This document shows, piece after piece, positions 6,265-12,539 of a DNA stretch of 18,852 bases. Made by a program: the position numbers and the translations under genes. The stretch is from an uncultured Lachnospiraceae bacterium (GTDB taxonomy: Bacteria; Bacillota; Clostridia; Lachnospirales; Lachnospiraceae), in NCBI GenBank assembly GCA_946633495.1, contig CAMPAX010000020.1, positions 1-18,852 on the forward strand, in the 5' to 3' direction. Each line of letters opens with the position of its first letter. Within the stretch, counting starts at the first letter, position 1. The notes beneath the pieces are model-generated. The model did not search any database and was not told where the DNA came from. It saw only the letters and a list, made by a program, of their open reading frames with translations.

Positions 6265-6663
6265 ATGGCAAGTGCTAAGACGACGAAAAAAGTAACCAAA
6301 AAGCGTAACAGAAAGATCGTTGATCATGGACAGGCTCATATTCAGTCTTCTTTCAATAACACGATCGTAACGCTGACAGATGCACAGGGAAATGCTCTTT
6401 CCTGGGCAAGTGCAGGTGAACTTGGATTCAGAGGCTCTAAGAAGTCTACACCGTATGCTGCAGGTATGGCAGCAGAGAAGGCTGCAAAGGATGCAGCTCC
6501 CTACGGTTTAAAGACACTGGATGTATTTGTTAAGGGACCCGGTTCGGGACGTGAAGCAGCGATCCGTTCGCTGGCTGCATGTGGTCTTACGGTTCTGTCC
6601 ATCAGAGATGTGACACCGGTTCCGCACAACGGATGCCGTCCGCCGAAGAGAAGAAGAGTCTGA
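6265..6663 (+). CDS. rpsK: 30S ribosomal protein S11
   Basis: Platform protein that supports the mRNA exit region and the E site. The 132 residues include a lysine-rich N-terminus, HIQSSFNNTIVTLTDAQGN, the GFRGSKKSTPYAA block and the C-terminal signature VTPVPHNGCRPPKRRRV, all conserved in bacterial S11. The ribosome-binding site GGAGG at 6251-6255 is 9 bases before the ATG. It is 18 bases after rpsM and 19 before rpsD. Confidence 0.98.
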   Translation: MASAKTTKKVTKKRNRKIVDHGQAHIQSSFNNTIVTLTDAQGNALSWASAGELGFRGSKKSTPYAAGMAAEKAAKDAAPYGLKTLDVFVKGPGSGREAAIRSLAACGLTVLSIRDVTPVPHNGCRPPKRRRV

Positions 6664-6682
6664 TTAGGAGGTACAGAATACT

Positions 6683-7276
6683 ATGGCTATTAACAAGACA
6701 CCGATCCTTAAAAGATGTCGTTCTCTGGAACTGGAGCCGGCATTCCTGGGTGTACATAAGAAGTCAAACCGCAAGAGCCTTCATATGGCTCGTAAGAAAA
6801 GTGAGTATGCGCTGCAGCTTCGCGAGAAGCAGAAAGCAAAGTTCATCTACGGCGTTCAGGAGAAGCCTTTCCGTAATATGTATGAGAAGGCTGAGCGTAT
6901 GCCGGGTCTGGCAGGTACCAACCTGATGACACTGCTTGAGCTGCGTCTGGACAATATCATTTTCCGTATGGGCTGGGCACGCACACGTCGTGAGGCTCGT
7001 CAGATCGTGTCCCATCGTCACGTTCTGGTAAACGGAAAGATCGTAAACATCCCGTCCTACAAGGTAGAAGCAGGGGATGTGATCGAGATCAAGGAGAAGA
7101 GCAAATCTCTTCAGAGATTCAAGGATATCATTGAGGCAAACGGCGGTGTTGCTGTTCCGGCATGGATGGAGGCAAACTCCGAGACTCTGACCGGAAAGGT
7201 GATCGAGAAGCCGCTGCGTGAGCAGATCGATGTTCCTGTAAATGAGACTCTTATCGTCGAGTTGTATTCCAAGTAA
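6683..7276 (+). CDS. rpsD: 30S ribosomal protein S4
   Basis: Primary 16S rRNA-binding protein that nucleates 30S assembly; in enterics it represses the alpha operon by binding its leader. The 197 residues carry KLRCRSL-like text (LKRCRSLELEP), SEYALQLREKQKAKFIYGV, the S4 RNA-binding domain at about residues 88-150 (LDNIIFRMGWARTRREARQIV) and VNIPSYKVEAGD. Only one cysteine, C12, lies near the N-terminus, so this is the zinc-free form. The ribosome-binding site AGGAGG is at 6666-6671. Its position inside the operon fits a feedback role at the rpsM leader, though no direct evidence is seen. Confidence 0.98.
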   Translation: MAINKTPILKRCRSLELEPAFLGVHKKSNRKSLHMARKKSEYALQLREKQKAKFIYGVQEKPFRNMYEKAERMPGLAGTNLMTLLELRLDNIIFRMGWARTRREARQIVSHRHVLVNGKIVNIPSYKVEAGDVIEIKEKSKSLQRFKDIIEANGGVAVPAWMEANSETLTGKVIEKPLREQIDVPVNETLIVELYSK

Positions 7277-7338
7277 TTAAACGGCAGCTGCCTGTACCTT
7301 TCGGGCGGCCGGCTGACGATTCGAAACAGTACAAAAAG

Positions 7339-7420
7339 ACACATATTCCGCAGTTTTTCGGAATTGTGTTCGGATTTATTTGGAACTGTAGGAGAGGTAG
7401 AAACCGCGAGAGCAGCGGTT
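7339..7420 (+). promoter_or_regulatory. Two hairpins in the rpsD-rpoA gap
   Basis: In the 171-base gap, ACACA + ATTCCG (7339-7350, one bulged T) pairs with CGGAAT + TGTGT (7359-7369), 11 bp around an 8-base T-rich loop. A second hairpin pairs AACCGC (7402-7407) with GCGGTT (7415-7420). A short palindrome GGCAGCTGCC lies at 7283-7292, directly after rpsD. No T-run follows the stems. The rpoA ribosome-binding site AAGGAGGAG starts about 13 bases after the second stem. This may tune rpoA translation or mRNA processing. Confidence 0.5.
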
Positions 7421-7447
7421 CATTCGACGAATAAGGAGGAGTAGCGC

Positions 7448-8404
7448 ATGTTTGAATTTGAAAAGCCGAAAATCGAAATCGAAGAGATCTCCCCTGACAA
7501 CAAATACGGAAGATTTGTTGTTGAGCCTTTGGAGAGAGGCTATGGTACTACGCTGGGTAATTCCCTTCGCAGGATCATGCTGTCCTCACTTCCCGGTACG
7601 GCGGTCAGCTTCGTAAAGATCAAGAATGTGCTGCATGAATTCAGTTCAATTCCGGGGGTTAAGGAAGATGTAACTGAGATCATCATGAACATCAAGGAAC
7701 TCCATATCAAGAATAATTCCAACAGTCAGGAGACCAAGACTGCCTATATCGAGGCTTCCGGTAACTGCGTGGTTACGGCAGCTGACATCAAGGTTGACAG
7801 TGATATCGAGATCCTGAATCCGGAGCTTGTTATTGCAAATCTGAGCGGTCCGGATGCACATTTGGAGATGGAGCTTACGATTCGAAACGGCAGAGGCTAT
7901 GTAAGCGCTGATAAGAACAAGGAATCAGAAGCGGCGATCGATATGATCGCGGTGGATTCCATTTTCACGCCCATCGAGCGTGTGAATCTGACAGTTGAGA
8001 ATACGCGTGTCGGTCAGATCACTGACTATGACAAGCTGACTCTTGACGTATACACCAACGGAACCATCGCTCCGGATGAGGCAGTCAGCTTAGCTGCAAA
8101 GGTTCTCTCCGAGCATCTGGCACTTTTTATCAATCTGTCCGAGTCTGCACAGCAGGCGGCTGTCATGGTTGATAAAACAGAGGACGAGACGGATCGGGCC
8201 ATCGTTATGTCGATCGATGAGCTGGAGCTGTCGGTTCGTTCTTATAACTGTCTGAAGCGTGCAGGCATCAATACTGTCAAGGAACTTTGCAGCAAGACAC
8301 CGGAGGATATGATGAAAGTCCGGAATCTTGGCCGCAAGTCTCTGGATGAGGTGCTTGGCAAGCTGAGAGATCTGGGTCTTTCCCTGAATAATGGGGAAGA
8401 GTAA
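7448..8404 (+). CDS. rpoA: DNA-directed RNA polymerase subunit alpha
   Basis: Forms the dimer on which core RNA polymerase assembles and contacts promoter DNA and activators. The 318 residues are the usual length. The N-terminal dimerisation domain (about 1-230) contains RGYGTTLGNSLRRIMLSSLPG (residues 30-50). A flexible linker follows (about 231-250), then the C-terminal DNA-binding domain (about 253-313) with ELSVRSYNCLKRAGI and NLGRKSLDEV. R264 corresponds to the UP-element-contacting R265 of E. coli. The ribosome-binding site is a strong AAGGAGGAG just before ATG 7448. Confidence 0.99.
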   Translation: MFEFEKPKIEIEEISPDNKYGRFVVEPLERGYGTTLGNSLRRIMLSSLPGTAVSFVKIKNVLHEFSSIPGVKEDVTEIIMNIKELHIKNNSNSQETKTAYIEASGNCVVTAADIKVDSDIEILNPELVIANLSGPDAHLEMELTIRNGRGYVSADKNKESEAAIDMIAVDSIFTPIERVNLTVENTRVGQITDYDKLTLDVYTNGTIAPDEAVSLAAKVLSEHLALFINLSESAQQAAVMVDKTEDETDRAIVMSIDELELSVRSYNCLKRAGINTVKELCSKTPEDMMKVRNLGRKSLDEVLGKLRDLGLSLNNGEE

Positions 8405-8448
8405 AACACATCACCGCCTAAGCGGAAGGAACAGTACGCAAGGCGAAG

Positions 8449-8463
8449 ACCCGTGTCACGGGT
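8449..8463 (+). other. Hairpin directly upstream of the rplQ ribosome-binding site
   Basis: ACCCGT (8449-8454) pairs with ACGGGT (8458-8463) around a GTC loop. The stem ends one base before the AAGGAGG ribosome-binding site (8464-8470). It leaves the site exposed but close enough to influence ribosome loading or mark an mRNA processing site. Confidence 0.6.
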
Positions 8464-8477
8464 AAGGAGGATTTGAA

Positions 8478-9014
8478 ATGGCAATGTACAGAAAGCTCGG
8501 AAAAAAGAGCGATCAGAGAAAAGCATTACTTCGTAACCAGGTAACACAGCTGCTTTATCATGGAAAGATCAGGACAACCGAGGCAAGAGCTAAGGAAGTA
8601 CGTAAGATCGCCGAGAAGCTGATCACCATGGCTGTTAAGGAGAAGGATAACTTCGACGAAGTTGAGGTGACTGCAAAGGTTGCCCGTAAGGACAAGGACG
8701 GCAAGCGCGAGAAGCACGTGGTTGACGGCAAGAAGGTAACTCTTTACGACGAAGTTAAGAAGACCGTAAAGAAGGATCAGCCCAGCAGACTGCATGCTCG
8801 TCGTGAGATGCTGAAGGTTCTGTATCCGGTAGTTGAGGTTCCGACCGAAGCTGCAGGCAAGAAGAAAGCCATCAAGAAGGTTGATCTGGCAGACAAGCTT
8901 TTCGCTGAGTATGGCGTAAAGTATGCAGGACGTAACGGTGGTTATACCCGTATCGTCAAGATCGGACAGCGTAAGGGCGACGGAGCAATGGAAGTTGTTC
9001 TCGAGCTTGTATAA
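8478..9014 (+). CDS. rplQ: 50S ribosomal protein L17, extended form
   Basis: Large-subunit protein near the polypeptide exit. The family core is present: MYRKLGKKSDQRKALLRNQVTQLL at the start, then TTEARAKEVRKIAEKLI, later LHARREMLKVLY and RNGGYTRIVKIGQRKGDGA. The protein is 178 residues, against about 120 in Bacillus. The excess is a charged insert at about residues 58-100 (rich in K, D and E) plus a second short insert at about 117-135. I recall the same long form from Lachnospiraceae, so it is probably a lineage trait rather than a local fusion. The ribosome-binding site is AAGGAGG at 8464-8470. A terminator follows 35 bases after the stop. Confidence 0.97.
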   Translation: MAMYRKLGKKSDQRKALLRNQVTQLLYHGKIRTTEARAKEVRKIAEKLITMAVKEKDNFDEVEVTAKVARKDKDGKREKHVVDGKKVTLYDEVKKTVKKDQPSRLHARREMLKVLYPVVEVPTEAAGKKKAIKKVDLADKLFAEYGVKYAGRNGGYTRIVKIGQRKGDGAMEVVLELV

Positions 9015-9049
9015 TCCGATCACAGGTTCAGATCAATAAGAATCATTTT

Positions 9050-9078
9050 GGGGCGTCGTGGAAACGACGTCCCTTTTT
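9050..9078 (+). terminator. Rho-independent terminator of the ribosomal operon
   Basis: The arms 9050-9059 and 9064-9073 pair over 10 positions (one G-T) around a GGAA tetraloop, followed by five T (9074-9078) and a further T-rich stretch. It is well placed to end the long ribosomal transcript after rplQ. Confidence 0.9.
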
Positions 9079-9087
9079 GGTTTCGGC

Positions 9088-9143
9088 GGGTCAATTAAGG
9101 TCTCAAGCGACCGCATAGGCGCGTCGCTCGGACCTTTTGACCC
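9088..9143 (+). repeat. Long inverted repeat overlapping the ecf promoter
   Basis: Nested arms pair in order: GGGTCAA (9088-9094) with TTGACCC (9137-9143), AAGGTC (9097-9102) with GACCTT (9131-9136), and AGCGAC (9106-9111) with GTCGCT (9123-9128), separated by small bulges. The total is 19 bp in 56 bases. Its outer right arm is also the -35 box of the promoter that follows. No T-run follows. It may be an operator or a mobile palindromic repeat that donated a -35 box. Confidence 0.75.
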
Positions 9144-9165
9144 TGTCATCATATTGTGGTATGAT
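9137..9165 (+). promoter_or_regulatory. Promoter of the ecf-truA unit
   Basis: TTGACC (9137-9142), a 17-base spacer and TATGAT (9160-9165) closely match the housekeeping consensus. It lies just after the terminator of the ribosomal operon and about 100 bases before the first ECF gene. Confidence 0.75.
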
Positions 9166-9269
9166 AGTAAGGACTCTGGGATTTCCGATGCTGCAGGTCG
9201 GGAAAGCCTCAATATTGGGAATTTATTTCAAGGAAAATGACTTGTTCAGGGATAGAATGGAAGAATACT

Positions 9270-10808
9270 ATGGGTTTGGATATCAGGATCAAGGATCTTC
9301 AACTGCATCATGTACCGAATAGTTCGGTGAATGTCCTGATCCGAGCGGGAGAGATCGTCGGGATCACGGGAGAAAACGGTGCCGGGAAAAGCGAACTTCT
9401 CAGAATGATCGCGGGTATCCTGCGTCCGAAAACCATGGGAGAGATTCTGATCGATGGATTGGATCCTTTTCATACGAGGGATCTGGAACGACTTCACCGA
9501 AGGATCGGATTTGCACAGCAATCACCAAAGGATACCATGGTTTTCTCGAGACTGATCCAGGATGCACCCTTTGGACCGGAGAACCAGGCAGTAGCTCCGG
9601 ATGTGATCCGGAAAAGATGGGAGGGATTGAAGTCCCGCCTTCTTACAGGAATTCCTGACCGACAGGCATTTGATACTCTCAGCGGAGGACAGCAGCAGAA
9701 AGCGGCGCTTGCGTCTGTGCTGATGCTTCGTTCCGAGATCCTGCTTTTAGATGAACCCACGTCCATGCTGGGACAAAGAGAAGGGAAGGAAGTGTTGGAT
9801 CTGCTTCTGAAGGTTGCAAGGAGAACCGGTCAGACGGTACTTCTGGTGACACATGATCCTGAGACACTTGCCCAAATGGACCGGGTGTATCTGCTGAAGG
9901 CCGGAACCCTTGGTAAGGTGAAAAAAGGATCTTTTGTTCCGATGGGACGGGGTGAGCAGGATCCTTATCAGCAACCGAAAGGCGCAATTTCCGATCAGAG
10001 AGTGAAAAACGGGAACTTTGAAGAGGACGGGAATCAGCTTAGCGGTGCATTGGTAAATCCGCTGGATCAGTTCTCCTATGAAAGCAAAGGGAATACAGGG
10101 GTTCTCCGGGGGAACAATGCTTCCCGGGAGGCTGACCATGAGGTCCGCCTGGTCATGAAAAAAAGGCCGGATACGGCGGTTTCAGCCATCGAGCTGCAGG
10201 ATGTCGGTATCCGCTTCGGGAAGAAAACCGTAGTAGAACATTTTTCTGCGGAGGTATGTCTCGGAGGATATTACGAACTTATCGGTGGAACCGGATCCGG
10301 GAAAAGCTCATTATGTAAACTAATGAACGGAACACTCTTTGCAAATTCCGGCAAGGTTGTGGTGAATGGGATCCGCCTTCCCGAGGCAGGACAGAAGAGA
10401 CCGACATTCTTCAGGAAGAATGATACGGATCTTGGCGCTGTACGTCGTTTTGCAGGATATGTGATGCAAAATCCGGAGGATCAGCTGTTTGAGACCTCCG
10501 TGATCTTCGATGTGATGTACGGTCCTTTGCGTGCCGGCCGTAAGGCGATGGAAGCGCGGCAGGATGCAGAGGCGGCGCTTCGGGTGCTGGAGGTTCCGGA
10601 GATGCTCTGGGAGCGGAGGCCGGAGAGCCTCTCTGTGGGTGAGCAGAGACGGGTAGCCATTGCCGGGATACTTGCGATGCAGCCGGAGGTCCTCATCCTG
10701 GATGAACCCTATGCAGGACTGGACCGGGACGGGTGCGGGGTCGTGAAGAAAATGATCTCGAATTATATAGATAAAGGGCATGCTGTGATCGTTACAGGAC
10801 ATGCATGA
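9270..10808 (+). CDS. ecfA: Fused two-domain ECF transporter ATPase, C-terminally truncated
   Basis: ATP-hydrolysing part of an energy-coupling-factor importer; two ABC domains, usually separate proteins EcfA1 and EcfA2, are joined. Domain 1 (about 1-225): Walker A GENGAGKS at 34-41, LSGGQ at 137-141, LLLDEPT with D161/E162, H195. Domain 2 (about 310-512): Walker A GGTGSGKS at 339-346, signature LSVGEQ at 454-459, LILDEPY with D478/E479, H511. A poorly conserved linker of about 85 residues joins them. Oddities: the D-loop Asp of domain 1 is a Gly (SMLGQ, residue 168), the second signature has V for G, and the protein stops one residue after the H-loop, losing the last strands and helix. The start is chosen at ATG 9270 (GGAAG upstream); ATG 9237 would add 11 residues and has a poorly spaced AAGGA. 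Confidence 0.85.
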   Translation: MGLDIRIKDLQLHHVPNSSVNVLIRAGEIVGITGENGAGKSELLRMIAGILRPKTMGEILIDGLDPFHTRDLERLHRRIGFAQQSPKDTMVFSRLIQDAPFGPENQAVAPDVIRKRWEGLKSRLLTGIPDRQAFDTLSGGQQQKAALASVLMLRSEILLLDEPTSMLGQREGKEVLDLLLKVARRTGQTVLLVTHDPETLAQMDRVYLLKAGTLGKVKKGSFVPMGRGEQDPYQQPKGAISDQRVKNGNFEEDGNQLSGALVNPLDQFSYESKGNTGVLRGNNASREADHEVRLVMKKRPDTAVSAIELQDVGIRFGKKTVVEHFSAEVCLGGYYELIGGTGSGKSSLCKLMNGTLFANSGKVVVNGIRLPEAGQKRPTFFRKNDTDLGAVRRFAGYVMQNPEDQLFETSVIFDVMYGPLRAGRKAMEARQDAEAALRVLEVPEMLWERRPESLSVGEQRRVAIAGILAMQPEVLILDEPYAGLDRDGCGVVKKMISNYIDKGHAVIVTGHA

Positions 10809-10846
10809 TGAGACAGGCGCGATGAGACATGTGCGATGAGACATGC
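10798..10846 (+). repeat. 14-bp tandem repeat, three units plus a partial
   Basis: Units begin with GAC at 10798, 10812 and 10826, and a 7-base partial copy (GACATGC) begins at 10840. Each full unit ends in GATGA; first and last copies share GACATGC, 42 bases apart. The first unit introduces the TGA stop (10806-10808) of the ECF ATPase, with a second TGA next to it. Removing the three units would keep the frame and restore reading into the downstream tail. Confidence 0.85.
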
Positions 10847-10940
10847 CGGACGGAGTATTCGGATTCGGGTGTCAGAGATTGGAGGGCCGGAACACGCGGT
10901 CGGTTCCGGCAGGATTTTTAACGCGCATTTCGATGTCTAA
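10809..10940 (+). pseudogene. Cut-off C-terminal tail of the ECF ATPase
   Basis: In the same frame as the ATPase, after two adjacent TGA codons, an open stretch runs to TAA at 10938-10940. It contains MRHAGRSIRIRVSEI, which resembles the usual ABC C-terminus after the H-loop (an ADRV-I-L-x-GxI pattern). Its stop lies 13 bases before the ecfT ATG, a normal operon distance. This supports an ancestral ATPase ending at 10940. The match is by eye and short, so confidence is moderate. Confidence 0.55.
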
Positions 10941-10953
10941 GATAGAGGATACT

Positions 10954-11685
10954 ATGGAAAATGATGTAACACTGGGCCAATACGTACAGGGAGAAGGGCT
11001 TCTTTGTCGATTGGATCCCAGATGCAAACTTTATATGCTTCTGGCGTATGTGATCCTGGCGCTGCTGTCGGGGCATCCGCTGGCACTTAGTATTTCCACG
11101 CTGGTCTGGATCGCGGCATGGGGGATGTCAGGCCTTCCGCTGCTTTCCATCCTCTGGTCTTCCAGGGGGGTAATGATCATGCTGGTGATCTCGGAGCTGT
11201 TCAGTCTGATCTGGCTCCCGGTGGGAGATGTTCTGATAAGCTTCTGGCGACTGACATTGATCATCCTTATGTCTGTGATCTTTTCGAAAACCACAGAACC
11301 GAGGGACATTTTAGATGGCCTTAGAAGCGGTTTTCCCGTCAGTGAGGGCGTTGCTATGTCCCTTGCCATTGCGCTGGATTTTCTGCCCTGTCTGGGCCGT
11401 GAAATGGAGCGCCTGAAGGCGGCTGCGGCTTCTCGTGGTGCCTTATATGATGAGGGATCGGTTTTTGCCCGCGCAAAGCAGATGATCCCGCTTCTGATCC
11501 CGCTCTTTCGGAGTGCCATGAGATCTGCCGGACGTCTGGCGGATGCCATGGATCTTCGGGGCTACAATGCAGGCGTAAAAAGGACTCGCATGGAGCCGCT
11601 GCATTATGTGAGGAGAGATTATATCGCATTGACCGCCATGCTGGTTTACGTGATCGTGATCGTATTGATCCGGATATTCCTATGA
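10954..11685 (+). CDS. ecfT: ECF transporter transmembrane subunit EcfT
   Basis: Membrane scaffold that couples ATPases to substrate-binding S components. It starts at ATG 10954 with AGAGGA at 10944-10949, giving VTLGQYVQGEGLLCRLDPRCKLYML, the family's typical opening; a longer frame from 10843 would overlap the ATPase tail. About four to five hydrophobic segments are visible (roughly 25-60, 70-90, 98-112 and the C-terminal 222-243). The two coupling-helix motifs appear as SRG (AAASRGALY) and LRG (AMDLRGYN), and the ending RTRMEPLHYVRRDYIAL is conserved. At 243 residues it is shorter than the about 260-270 I expect. The missing piece seems to lie after GDVLISFWRL, where a membrane segment is unusually short. 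Confidence 0.85.
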   Translation: MENDVTLGQYVQGEGLLCRLDPRCKLYMLLAYVILALLSGHPLALSISTLVWIAAWGMSGLPLLSILWSSRGVMIMLVISELFSLIWLPVGDVLISFWRLTLIILMSVIFSKTTEPRDILDGLRSGFPVSEGVAMSLAIALDFLPCLGREMERLKAAAASRGALYDEGSVFARAKQMIPLLIPLFRSAMRSAGRLADAMDLRGYNAGVKRTRMEPLHYVRRDYIALTAMLVYVIVIVLIRIFL

Positions 11686-11759
11686 GCCGTTTACCGCATG
11701 CCGGACCAGGTTATTTTATATGCTGTTTTTTGTAGAACATATATGGAGTATCGTACTGA

Positions 11760-12539
11760 ATGAAACGAGTTATGTTAACCGTTGCGTATGACGGTACAAA
11801 TTACTGTGGCTGGCAGCTTCAGCCAAATGGCATCACCATCGAGGAGGTGCTGAACCGGGAACTTTCTTCGCTTCTGGGTGAGGAGATCCGGGTGATCGGA
11901 GCAAGCCGGACGGATTCCGGGGTTCATGCCCTTGGAAATGCCGCCGTCTTCGATACGGACACACGCATCCCGGCGGAGAAGCTGTCATTTGCCATGAATA
12001 CCCGTCTGCCGGAGGACATCCGCATCGTTGGTTCCAGAGAGGTACCTGCGGATTTTCATCCGCGGCACTGCGATTCCGTGAAAACCTATGAGTATCGGAT
12101 CTGGAATCATACATTTGCCGATCCAACCGTCCGCTTGTATTCGAAATTCTGCTACTATAATCTGGATGTGGACCGGATGCAGAGAGCCGCGCAGGATTTA
12201 GTGGGAACCCATGATTTCGCAAGCTTCTGTTCGGCAGGCAGTCAGGCCACTACCACGGTACGTACGATCACCGGGCTTACGGTGGAAAGAGATATTGAGG
12301 AACCGCGGATGGTAAGGATCCGCGTCAGGGGAACCGGTTTCCTGTATAATATGGTCCGGATCATCGCCGGGACCCTGATGGAGATCGGGATGGGACAGCG
12401 AGAGCCGGAGGAAATGAGACAGATCCTGGAGGCCTGCGATCGGGCGAAAGCCGGCCCTACGGCGGAACCCCGGGGACTGACCCTGATCGGGATCGCATTT
12501 CGTCCGCTTGATAGAACTGACAGGAGGAGCTGCCGATGA
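11760..12539 (+). CDS. truA: tRNA pseudouridine(38-40) synthase TruA
   Basis: Converts uridines 38-40 in the tRNA anticodon arm to pseudouridine. The 259 residues are standard. The N-terminal VAYDGTNYCGWQLQPN and the catalytic block SRTDSGVHALGN with aspartate D52 are present. HDFASFCS and the C-terminal GTGFLYNMVRIIAGTLMEIG complete the signature. The start ATG 11760 has GGAG at 11745-11748. It follows ecfT by 74 bases, the order common in Bacillota. Its stop overlaps the next gene's start in ATGA (12536-12539), so the downstream sensor is translationally coupled. Confidence 0.97.
   Translation: MKRVMLTVAYDGTNYCGWQLQPNGITIEEVLNRELSSLLGEEIRVIGASRTDSGVHALGNAAVFDTDTRIPAEKLSFAMNTRLPEDIRIVGSREVPADFHPRHCDSVKTYEYRIWNHTFADPTVRLYSKFCYYNLDVDRMQRAAQDLVGTHDFASFCSAGSQATTTVRTITGLTVERDIEEPRMVRIRVRGTGFLYNMVRIIAGTLMEIGMGQREPEEMRQILEACDRAKAGPTAEPRGLTLIGIAFRPLDRTDRRSCR

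Noticed and set aside
9058..9240. Small plus-strand frame between rplQ and the ECF genes
   Set aside because: It covers the terminator, the inverted repeat and the promoter and has no ribosome-binding site.
10806..10811. Recoding of the two TGA codons (selenocysteine or a TGA sense codon)
   Set aside because: TGA ends secY, adk, rpmJ and other genes normally here, two adjacent codons arise from a tandem repeat, and no selenocysteine signal is evident.
10843..10953. Longer EcfT starting at 10843
   Set aside because: The added 37 residues match no EcfT N-terminus and overlap the ATPase tail; AGAGGA supports ATG 10954.
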